From Phycisphaerae bacterium (GTDB lineage: Bacteria > Planctomycetota > Phycisphaerae > SM23-33), in the NCBI GenBank assembly GCA_009783465.1, contig WRDM01000018.1:1-51382 (forward strand): a DNA stretch of 51,382 nt. Direction: 5' to 3'. Below the pieces are notes generated by a model. It was not told the DNA's origin. It ran no database searches and saw only the letters and a list, made by a program, of their open reading frames with translations. Positions 23,893 to 31,211 of this stretch are shown here, piece by piece. Position numbers and translations under genes: made by a program. The first letter of the stretch is position 1, and each line of letters begins with the position of its first letter.

Positions 23893-24279
23893 ATGGGTGA
23901 GATTCGGAGTTATAGAGACCTGATTGCATGGCAGAAATCCATGGAGTTGTGCGTGGCTGTCCATCGAAGGACGGCACGGTTTCCCAAAGAGGAAATCTAT
24001 GGACTGGCCCAGCATGCGCGGCGGTCCGCGGTGTCGGTTTCGTCGAACATCGCCGAAGGCTGGGGTCGTGGTGCGCCAACGGAGTTTTTGCGATTTCTCC
24101 GAATTGCCCGAGGAAGTTTGTGCGAATTGGAAACGCAGGTTCAATTGGCGGAGTGCCTGGGTTACCTTCATGCCGGCGAGGTGGCGGAACTCAATGCCTC
24201 CTCCGGTGAATGTTCCAAAGTCTTGCAAGGCTTGATTGAAAGCATTGAGCGGAAACAAGCCGCCAACGAAAGGGTTTGA
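23893..24279 (+). CDS. Four-helix-bundle protein, S23/Avd type (copy 1)
   Basis: A 128-residue helical protein of the four-helix-bundle family whose founding members are encoded in intervening sequences of 23S rRNA genes; the accessory protein Avd of diversity-generating retroelements is a relative. Typical signatures are SYRDLIAWQKSMEL, RFPKEEIYGL, RRSAVSVSSNIAEGWGRG and LRFLRIARGSLCELETQ. GAGGA lies 8 bp before ATG 23893, which is preferred to ATG 23878. Its molecular function is not known, but related proteins form pentamers and bind nucleic acid. It sits between DUF58 and BatA genes, enclosed by complementary GACAAGT/GTCACTT arrays, and is about 65% identical to copy 2. No reverse transcriptase or rRNA gene is nearby. 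Confidence 0.88.
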   Translation: MGEIRSYRDLIAWQKSMELCVAVHRRTARFPKEEIYGLAQHARRSAVSVSSNIAEGWGRGAPTEFLRFLRIARGSLCELETQVQLAECLGYLHAGEVAELNASSGECSKVLQGLIESIERKQAANERV

Positions 24280-24342
24280 TGTTTTTGTCTCTTACAACTT
24301 TGACCTGTGAAAAACATCGCAAGTGTGGGCAAAACGTGCCTT

Positions 24343-24375
24343 CACTTGTCACTTGTCACTTGTCACTTGTCACTA
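24343..24375. repeat. Distal arm of the S23 copy-1 element (GTCACTT words)
   Basis: CACTT followed by four tandem GTCACTT-type words. It is the reverse complement of the array at 23721-23748, so a stem could enclose the whole S23 gene. It ends 10 bp before ATG 24386 of the BatA-like gene. Confidence 0.8.
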
Positions 24376-24385
24376 CGGAACACGT

Positions 24386-27157
24386 ATGACGTTTTTGAAC
24401 TGGGCAATTTTATTCGGTTTATCCGCCATTGCGATTCCCGTGTTGATTCATTTAATGAATCGCCGCCGGGCGAAAGTCGTGGAGTGGGGCGCGATGCGGT
24501 TTTTGTTGGCGTCGGCGGCGTCGCGGAATCGGCGGATCATGCTGGAGGAGATTTTGTTGATGATCCTCCGCTGTCTGGCCGTGGCGGTGCTGGTGCTGGC
24601 GGTGGCGAGGCCTTATTTGCCGAGCCGGTCGAACATCGGCTGGGCGGTGGTGATCGGCGGGGTGGTGCTGGGTGTGGTGGCGCTGGCGGTGGCGGCGGTG
24701 CTGCGGGGCAAGGGGCTTGTGCGGCTGGTGCGGCTGGCGTTGCTGGTTGTGGCGGTCTGTTTGTTGTGTGGATCGGCGTATGTTTCGTTGTATGAGCAGC
24801 AGGTTCAGCAGAAATTGTGGTCGGTCAAGGGCGACGGCAAGGACGTGGCGATTGTGTTGGACGCGTCGGCGTCGATGACGTTGGCCCGAGACGGCGTGAC
24901 GAATTTCCAGCGGGCGGTCGAGGAGGCCCGCGCGGTCGTGGCGTCGTGCAAGCACGGCGATCGGGTGGCGTTGATTCTGGCGGGGCCTTCGCCGCGGCTT
25001 GTCGTGCCGCCGGTGTACGAACTGCCCAAGGTGCTGCACGAGTTGGGCGAGGTGGGGCCGATCGGCGGCAGCCTGGGCGTGCTGGAGGCGTTGGATCTGG
25101 CGACGGCGGTGCTGGATCAGGGCGACAATCCGCAGAAGAAGGTGGTGCTGATTACGGACACGCAGGACATCGGGTGGCGGGTGAACGACGAGGCCCGGTG
25201 GAAGGCGTTGGCGTCGGCGATGTTGTCGGGCAGTCGAGTGGAACGGCCTGAGGTGGTGGTGCGGACGCTGGCGCTGCCGGAGAGTCTGCGGAACCTGGCG
25301 GTGGCGGATTTGAAATTTTCGCGGGCGATTATCGGCACGGATCGTCCGGTGCGGATCGAGGCGACGATCGCGAACACGGGCACGGAGACGGTGGGGCCCG
25401 CGGACGTGGAATTGACGATGGACGGGGCGCGAGTGGGCGTGCGGTCGGTGGGGGAGATTTCGCCGGGCGCGTCGGAGACGGTGTCGTTCGAGCATCAGTT
25501 CACGCGGGCGGGGCTTCACACGGCGGTGGCGAAGTTGTCGAACGTGACGTTGACGCAGCGGGTGGTGCAGGAGTCGTTCCGTACGGCGAGTCAGCCGGGG
25601 CTGGCGGTCGCGGCGGAGGACGATCGTGACATGACTATAGAAGGTAGCGCGTCGGATTCGGCGGCGACGAATGGGTCGGGCGGCGGCGACGACCTGGCCG
25701 CGGACGATTCGGCGGTGCGCGTGGTGCATGTGATCCAGACGCTACCGGTGCTGCTGGTGGACGGCCGTCCGGCGGCGGGGTCGCTGGAGGCCGCCAGCGC
25801 GTTTTTGTACACGGCCTTGTCGCCTCGGGCGACCTGGCCTCCGCGTGTGGCGGGGATTGACCAGCCGATCGTGCCGGTGGACGGGGCCAGGCTCGTCACT
25901 CCGCCAGCGGAGGCGGCTTCGGACGAGGCGGCCGGCGGGCCGTTGATTCAGCCGACGGTGATCGCGGCGGCGGACATTGCCCGCGTGAAGGATTTTTCCG
26001 CGTATCGGCTGGTGATTCTGGCGAACGTGCCTCGTCTTGACGCGGCGTCGGCGGAGTCGCTCGCGCGGTTCGTCACGCGCGGCGGCGGGTTGCTGATTGC
26101 TCCCGGCGACCAGGCCAATCCGGCGTTTTATGCTGGCTGGCAGGCGCCCATCGGCGGGCCTGTCGCGCCCGCAACGCTCGTCGAACGCGACGTGCCCAAG
26201 ACGCCCGTTCACCTGGCCTTGAACAGCTTCACGCATCCGGCCCTCAAGTTGGTCGCCGACGCCGACATGTCCGACGCCGGCAGCGTCCTCGTGCGGTCGT
26301 ACTGGAATCTCCGCGCCGACGCGAAGGACTCGGCCGTCCGCGTGGCCGGGCTGCTGGAGAACGGCCTGCCGCTGCTGGTGGAGCGGAAAGTCGGCAAGGG
26401 CTTCGTGTTGATGACGGCGTTTTCGCTCGACGCGCGGGACAGCAATTTCTGCCAGGCGAACAGTTTTGTGACGTTGGCGCACGAGGTAGCGCACTATTTG
26501 GCCAGTCCGGTGGCGCCGGTGTTGAATTTCCCGCCGGGGGGCGAGGTGGCGCTGCCGCTGTCGTTGCAGGGGACGGACGCGCTGCCGGAACAGGGCAGGA
26601 CGTTGCCCGTCACCACGCCGTCGGGGCGGCACGGCGAGGCGGCTGTCGTGACGCTCGACGGCACGCCGCACGCGATTTTTCGAAGCCTGGAAGAGCCAGG
26701 CCTGTACCGCGTGGACCTTCCCGCGGTGGTGTATGAGTCCAGTTATGCGTCCCCCGAGGAACGAGCGGAACGGGCGGCCACCTCCACGCTGCCGTTCACC
26801 GTTTTCAACGATGTGGCCGAGAGCAGCCTGACGACGCTCTCGAGTGCCAATCTCTCCCGCGTGGGCGAGTTTTTGCCGCTGTTCCATGTTCAGAGCGGCG
26901 ACGAACTCACCAGCCGTGTCGCGGGCGGAATTCCGGGGCAGGAGTTGTGGCGATACCTGGCCGTGGCGGCGTTGGCGGCGCTGGTGGCGGAGATCGCCCT
27001 GACGCGATGGATCGCCATCCAACGCCGCGCCGACCGCGTCGTGACCGTCCAATTCGGCACCGAAGCATTCGACGCGCAACAGTATCGCGCCAAGGCGAAG
27101 GAACTGCTGGCGGAGAGAAAAGAAGCCAATAGCCATCAGCCAATAGCCAATAGGTAA
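24386..27157 (+). CDS. BatA-type membrane protein with VWA and GATase-like domains
   Basis: A 923-residue inner-membrane protein. The N-terminal BatA domain (about 1-80: FLNWAILFGLSAIAIPVLIHL, the MRFLLAS block, RCLAVAVLVLAVARP) is followed by two more membrane helices (about 83-135). A von Willebrand A domain starts with AIVLDASASM at about residue 157 and includes VVLITDTQDIG. A CARDB-like beta domain is at about 310-390. A GATase1-like region is at about 480-690 (YRLVILANVPRLD, GGGLLIAPGDQ). The last membrane helix is near residue 860 (YLAVAALAALVAEIAL). ATG 24386 is chosen over upstream in-frame codons that only translate the repeat. The final residues (EANSHQPIANR) are encoded by the AGCCAAT array. 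It works with the DUF58 protein in an envelope-linked complex by family analogy; the cargo is unknown. Confidence 0.83.
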   Translation: MTFLNWAILFGLSAIAIPVLIHLMNRRRAKVVEWGAMRFLLASAASRNRRIMLEEILLMILRCLAVAVLVLAVARPYLPSRSNIGWAVVIGGVVLGVVALAVAAVLRGKGLVRLVRLALLVVAVCLLCGSAYVSLYEQQVQQKLWSVKGDGKDVAIVLDASASMTLARDGVTNFQRAVEEARAVVASCKHGDRVALILAGPSPRLVVPPVYELPKVLHELGEVGPIGGSLGVLEALDLATAVLDQGDNPQKKVVLITDTQDIGWRVNDEARWKALASAMLSGSRVERPEVVVRTLALPESLRNLAVADLKFSRAIIGTDRPVRIEATIANTGTETVGPADVELTMDGARVGVRSVGEISPGASETVSFEHQFTRAGLHTAVAKLSNVTLTQRVVQESFRTASQPGLAVAAEDDRDMTIEGSASDSAATNGSGGGDDLAADDSAVRVVHVIQTLPVLLVDGRPAAGSLEAASAFLYTALSPRATWPPRVAGIDQPIVPVDGARLVTPPAEAASDEAAGGPLIQPTVIAAADIARVKDFSAYRLVILANVPRLDAASAESLARFVTRGGGLLIAPGDQANPAFYAGWQAPIGGPVAPATLVERDVPKTPVHLALNSFTHPALKLVADADMSDAGSVLVRSYWNLRADAKDSAVRVAGLLENGLPLLVERKVGKGFVLMTAFSLDARDSNFCQANSFVTLAHEVAHYLASPVAPVLNFPPGGEVALPLSLQGTDALPEQGRTLPVTTPSGRHGEAAVVTLDGTPHAIFRSLEEPGLYRVDLPAVVYESSYASPEERAERAATSTLPFTVFNDVAESSLTTLSSANLSRVGEFLPLFHVQSGDELTSRVAGGIPGQELWRYLAVAALAALVAEIALTRWIAIQRRADRVVTVQFGTEAFDAQQYRAKAKELLAERKEANSHQPIANR
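27124..27154. repeat. Left arm of the S23 copy-2 element (AGCCAAT words)
   Basis: Four 7-bp units of the AGCCAAT/AGCCATC type. They begin inside the BatA-like coding region and run to its TAA stop (27155-27157), so they encode the protein's C-terminal tail. They are complementary to 27696-27727. Confidence 0.85.
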
Positions 27158-27223
27158 GGCACGATAAGGGCGAATCAATAAGAAGCAAGCGTGATTCAAG
27201 AGTGGAGCGATGTTGAGAGAATT

Positions 27224-27637
27224 ATGATGGGCGGAATTCAGAGTTATCAGGACATTATTGCCTGGCAGAAGAGTATGGATTTGACGGTGTCGATTTATGG
27301 TTTGGCGGCACAGTTTCCTAAAGAAGAATTGTACGGATTATCGCAACAGATGCGCCGGGCTGCTGTTTCCGTGTCGTCGAATATCGCGGAAGGGTGGGGC
27401 CGTGGCGCGACGGGTGATTACCTGCGGTTTTTGCGGATAGCACGCGGCAGTTTGTGTGAGTTAGAGACACAGATTCAATTGGCGCAACGGTTGAATTTCA
27501 TGGCTCCAGCCGATGTGCAGGAATTGCTGGACGGCACGGCAGAGTGTAAGAAAGTTTTGCAAGGCTTGATTGGAAGTGTGGAATATCAGCAGACACAGAA
27601 TCGTGTGGCTTCGGATAACAGCCACGGCGAGTGGTGA
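27224..27637 (+). CDS. Four-helix-bundle protein, S23/Avd type (copy 2)
   Basis: A 137-residue protein with the same signatures as copy 1: SYQDIIAWQKSMDL, FPKEELYGLSQ, RRAAVSVSSNIAEGWGRG and LRFLRIARGSLCELETQ. The two align over about 122 residues at roughly 65% identity by hand. A polar tail of about 15 residues follows the last helix. ATG 27224 or 27227 is the start, with GAGAGA a few bases upstream; an in-frame start at 27191 is less likely. The gene is clearly AT-richer than the BatA-like and VWA genes that flank it, which suggests it came from elsewhere. It is enclosed by complementary AGCCAAT / GGCTATT arrays whose outer ends touch the stop and start codons of the neighbours. Confidence 0.88.
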   Translation: MMGGIQSYQDIIAWQKSMDLTVSIYGLAAQFPKEELYGLSQQMRRAAVSVSSNIAEGWGRGATGDYLRFLRIARGSLCELETQIQLAQRLNFMAPADVQELLDGTAECKKVLQGLIGSVEYQQTQNRVASDNSHGEW

Positions 27638-27690
27638 CAAACAACATTTGGCCAGGCGACAGGTATGATTCGGTTTGTGGCAAGCTCATC

Positions 27691-27727
27691 CATACCTGAT
27701 GGCTATTGGCTGATGGCTATTGGCTAA
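27691..27727. repeat. Right arm of the S23 copy-2 element (GGCTATT words)
   Basis: The boundary motif CATACCTGATGGCT is followed by tandem GGCTATT/GGCTGAT words, the reverse complement of 27124-27154. It ends 2 bp before ATG 27730. The same boundary motif and words recur alone at 40002-40039. Confidence 0.85.
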
Positions 27728-27729
27728 TT

Positions 27730-30700
27730 ATGCTAGCGGTTGAACAACATATTGCGTTGCCTGAGTCCGTGCCGACGGTGTTGGCGGTTTTGCTGTTGGC
27801 GCTGGGCGTTGGGTTGTGGGTGTTTTTGCATCGGTTGGCGCCGGCGATTCCGTTGTTTCGCTGGTTGTTGCGGCTGGCGAAGGTGGCGTGCGGATTTTGC
27901 GTGGTGTTGTTGGGGTTGCTGGTGGCGCAGCGGTGGTTGTTGATGACGACCTCCTGGCCGTTGTGGGCGCCGGCGGCGGTGGGCGCGGTGGCGGTGGAGA
28001 GTCTGGCGGGGTTGTATCGGCTGGAGCGGCGGACGGTCGCTCGACCGCTTGGGTTAACGCTGACGGTGCTTCGCGTGGCGGCGGCGCTGTTGATTGTGAT
28101 GATGCTCGCCCAGCCGGTGCGGAGTCTGACGCTCACCGACCGCATTCAGCGGCAGGTGGCGGTGCTGCTGGACGAGTCAGCCTCCATGTTGATTCACGAC
28201 ACGGCCTTGTTGCCGCACGAGAAGTTTCGCCTGGCGGAGCGGCTGGGCGTGTCGTCGGCCAAGCGGAAGTATCCCATTGAGAATGTGGCGACGTCGTTGA
28301 CGCGGCTTCGGGATGAGTTGGGCGCGACGCTGGAGTCGCTGGCGTCGCTGGAGCCGTTGCATGCCGATGACCGTCAGCAGCGGCTGGCCGACCGCCGCAA
28401 GGATTTGGAAAAGTTGGCCGACCGCGGGCTGGAAACGTTGGACGACGCCGTGCGGGAGATCGATGGTCCGTTGAACGACAAGGGGCCGACGCCTGTGAGC
28501 GCCAACGCCCGCAGCGTGCTGACGGATGTGCGGGCGCGGCTGAATCTCAACGCCAGGCCCGCGCTGGAGCAGATGGCCAAGTTCACGCGAGATCGAAACA
28601 GTGACCACCTCGGGGCGTCGTACGGCGAGTTGCTGGACGCCCTGCGGTCGGCGGTCACGGAGTTGGGCGAGGCGGCGCCGAAGGCGGATCAGGCGTCGCA
28701 GACGCTCGACGACGGACTTTTCGCCGGACTGAGCGAGGCGCGGAAGGCGGAGATTAACGCCATTTCCGCCTGGCCGAGGAATAAACTGGCCAGGGAGTTG
28801 CTGCTGCGTTCGGCGGCCGAGGGCGACAGGCCGATGCTGGAACAGTTGCTCGATAAATACACGATTCGGATTTACACGTTCGACACGGTCTGTTCGCCGG
28901 TGGACGTGGAGGAGTTTCGTCGTCAGACGGAAGCGTTGGGCGTTGCGGCGACGTTGCCGGCGGCGGGGGCGGTGGCTCCCGATCGGCCTTGGGCGGCGTC
29001 GATGCCCCCGGAGGACGACCCGGCCAGTCAACCCGCCAGCGCGCCCGCCGCGGACGCCAAGCCCTCCACGGCCGACGGCACCGATTTGGCCGGGGCGCTG
29101 CGACGTGTGATGAGCGACCTGACCGATCACGGCGGCGACAAGTTGGCCGGCGTGGTGATCTTCACCGACGGGCGGCACAACGCCCGCTCGTCCGTCGAGA
29201 ACGCCGTGCGGCAACTGGGCATGCAGCGGGTGCCGGTATGCTCGGTGGTGATGGGATCGTCCCGCCCGCCTAGGGACGCCGCCATTATCGCCATCGACGC
29301 GCCCGACACCGTCTACGCCAAGGACCGCATGCTCATCGGCGTGGAGTTGAAGCTCGACGGCCTGGCGGGCCAAACCGTGGCGGTGCAGTTGCACGACGGC
29401 GAGAACGTCGTCGACACGCGCGAAATCCGCGTCGAGGGCGACCGCGTCCGCACGCGCGTGCAGTTGGCCGACACGCCCGAACGCGTCGGACCTCACGCCT
29501 ACCGTGTCAGTGTGCCGCAGTTCGAGGGCGAGGTCTTCCCCGACAACAACGAGTACCCCCTCACCCTCAACGTCACCGACGACCGCACGCGGATGCTCTA
29601 CATCGAGGGCAGGCCCCGGTGGGAGGCGAGGTATCTCAAGAATCTCTTCGCCGCGCGCGACACGACGTTGCGGCTCCAGTATGTGCTCTTCGAGCCCGAC
29701 CGGATCGCGGACCTTCCCGACAAGCCCGCCGACCAGATTGTGACGGCCAGCGTCTCCAATCCGCCCGACGTGATCGAGTGCGACCGCCTGCCGGCCAATG
29801 AAGCGGAGTGGCTCAAGTTCGACGTGATTCTGCTGGGCGACGTCGCGCCGGAGCGGCTGCCGCGGTCGGCGCTGGACGCGATCCGCAAGTTCGTCACCGA
29901 TCACGGCGGGACGCTGGTGATTATTCCAGGCCCGTTCGACATGCCGCACGCGTACCTGGGCACGCCGCTGGCGGATCTGCTGCCCGTGAGCGTTCGCGCC
30001 GCCGGCGCGGAGGAGACCATCGCCGCCCCCGAGCAAAGCTACCGCTGGGCGCTGACCGACGAGGGCGTCGAGCACGTGCTGATGCGGCAGGAAGTGGACG
30101 CCGACGCCAACCGGACGTTCTGGACGCAGAGGCCCGAGATGTACTGGCGGTATCCGATCCGGTCCGTCAAGCCGGGCGCGGCCGTGCTGGCGTATGCCAT
30201 GCCGTTCAACGCGCCGTCGTTCATGACGACCGCCAATCCGATCCTGCCGAATATCCCCGCCAGCACGACGGCGTCGCAATTGGCCAGCCAGGAACAGATT
30301 CTCCAGCAGCGCAAGGAGTTCCAGGCCACCCACGCGCTGGTCGTCACGCAGCAGGTGGGCATGGGGCAGGTGTTGTTCCTGGGCACGGACCGCACGTGGC
30401 GGCTGCGATATCGCGCGGGCGACACATATCATCATCGCTTCTGGGGCCAGGTAATGCGGTGGGCGACGTCGAGCAAACTGCCCTCGGGCACGAGCTTTGT
30501 GAAGCTCGGCACGGACAAGGCCCGCTACGCGCCCGGCAGCCGGATGACCGCCAAGGCCAAGCTCAGCCAGGCGGATTACTCGCCGCTGGTGAGTTCGAAG
30601 GTGTCGCTGAACGTCTACCGCGGCACGGACATGGTGCTGCGTCGGGCGATGGTGCCCGCCTCCGACACGCCGGGCCTGTACACCGCCGACCTGGGCGAGC

Positions 30701-31053
30701 TGCCCAGCGGCTCGTATCGGCTGGAACTGGACGCCCCCGACGCCAAAGAGCTGCTGGAGGCGGAGAATGTCGAGACGGTCTCGGCGGAGTTTTCCGTCGA
30801 TCCGTCCGCCCCGGCCGAGCAGGTGGAACTCTCCGCCGACCGCGCGCTGCTGAGCCACCTCGCCGCCGTCAGCGGCGGGAAAATCGTCGACCCCTGGCAG
30901 GCCGCCAGCCTGCTCGACGCCCTCGGCGAGGGCGTCATGGTCACGCACCAGACCCGCCAGCACACCCTCTGGGACACTTGGCCGCTGCTGACAATGATCC
31001 TGCTGCTGGTCTCGGCGGAATGGCTGGTACGGAAGAAGGTTGGACTTGCGTAG
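27730..31053 (+). CDS. Large membrane protein with split VWA and GATase1-like domains
   Basis: A 1,107-residue protein. Four N-terminal membrane helices (about residues 15-135) are followed by the VWA metal-site strand VAVLLDESASM at about 145. The VWA fold is then interrupted by some 250 residues of charged helices and a Pro/Ala linker before VVIFTDGRHNA at about 475. A beta domain (560-620) and a GATase1-like domain (about 620-780: TRMLYIEGRPRWEARYLKNL, GTLVIIPGPFDMPHAY) come next. Further beta repeats and one C-terminal helix (LLTMILLLVSAEWLV) close the protein. ATG 27730 is used because the eight in-frame residues before it are translated repeat. Operon position suggests it works with the BatA-like and rod proteins. 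Confidence 0.8.
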   Translation: MLAVEQHIALPESVPTVLAVLLLALGVGLWVFLHRLAPAIPLFRWLLRLAKVACGFCVVLLGLLVAQRWLLMTTSWPLWAPAAVGAVAVESLAGLYRLERRTVARPLGLTLTVLRVAAALLIVMMLAQPVRSLTLTDRIQRQVAVLLDESASMLIHDTALLPHEKFRLAERLGVSSAKRKYPIENVATSLTRLRDELGATLESLASLEPLHADDRQQRLADRRKDLEKLADRGLETLDDAVREIDGPLNDKGPTPVSANARSVLTDVRARLNLNARPALEQMAKFTRDRNSDHLGASYGELLDALRSAVTELGEAAPKADQASQTLDDGLFAGLSEARKAEINAISAWPRNKLARELLLRSAAEGDRPMLEQLLDKYTIRIYTFDTVCSPVDVEEFRRQTEALGVAATLPAAGAVAPDRPWAASMPPEDDPASQPASAPAADAKPSTADGTDLAGALRRVMSDLTDHGGDKLAGVVIFTDGRHNARSSVENAVRQLGMQRVPVCSVVMGSSRPPRDAAIIAIDAPDTVYAKDRMLIGVELKLDGLAGQTVAVQLHDGENVVDTREIRVEGDRVRTRVQLADTPERVGPHAYRVSVPQFEGEVFPDNNEYPLTLNVTDDRTRMLYIEGRPRWEARYLKNLFAARDTTLRLQYVLFEPDRIADLPDKPADQIVTASVSNPPDVIECDRLPANEAEWLKFDVILLGDVAPERLPRSALDAIRKFVTDHGGTLVIIPGPFDMPHAYLGTPLADLLPVSVRAAGAEETIAAPEQSYRWALTDEGVEHVLMRQEVDADANRTFWTQRPEMYWRYPIRSVKPGAAVLAYAMPFNAPSFMTTANPILPNIPASTTASQLASQEQILQQRKEFQATHALVVTQQVGMGQVLFLGTDRTWRLRYRAGDTYHHRFWGQVMRWATSSKLPSGTSFVKLGTDKARYAPGSRMTAKAKLSQADYSPLVSSKVSLNVYRGTDMVLRRAMVPASDTPGLYTADLGELPSGSYRLELDAPDAKELLEAENVETVSAEFSVDPSAPAEQVELSADRALLSHLAAVSGGKIVDPWQAASLLDALGEGVMVTHQTRQHTLWDTWPLLTMILLLVSAEWLVRKKVGLA

Positions 31054-31094
31054 CGCGTTGGTGAAATAGAACGTTTGGTTCGAAGGAACGATTT

Positions 31095-31196
31095 AGTTAA
31101 CTGGTTAACTAGTTGACTAGTTAACTGGTTTATTCGTGGGTAAAAGCGACCAGTCAACTAGTTAACCAGTCAACCAGTTAACTAGTTAACGAATAC
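31095..31196. repeat. Tandem-word inverted repeat, operon gap 3 (TTAACTGG/TTAACTAG words)
   Basis: 8-bp words TTAACTGG, TTAACTAG and TTGACTAG at 31095-31128 are complemented at 31148-31190, giving a long imperfect hairpin with a loop of about 20 bases. TATTCGTGGG/ATACACG at the ends suggests further pairing or a terminal duplication. It fills the gap between the VWA/GATase gene (stop 31053) and the rod gene (start 31212) and contains no S23 gene. Confidence 0.85.
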
Positions 31197-31211
31197 ACGA
31201 CGGAGTCCGGC

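Noticed and set aside
23721..24375. CRISPR array at the GACAAGT/GTCACTT words
   Set aside because: Units are 7 bp, directly tandem, with no spacers and no cas genes.
23893..27637. Diversity-generating retroelement, because the S23-type genes resemble Avd
   Set aside because: No reverse transcriptase, template repeat or variable repeat pair is found in the window.
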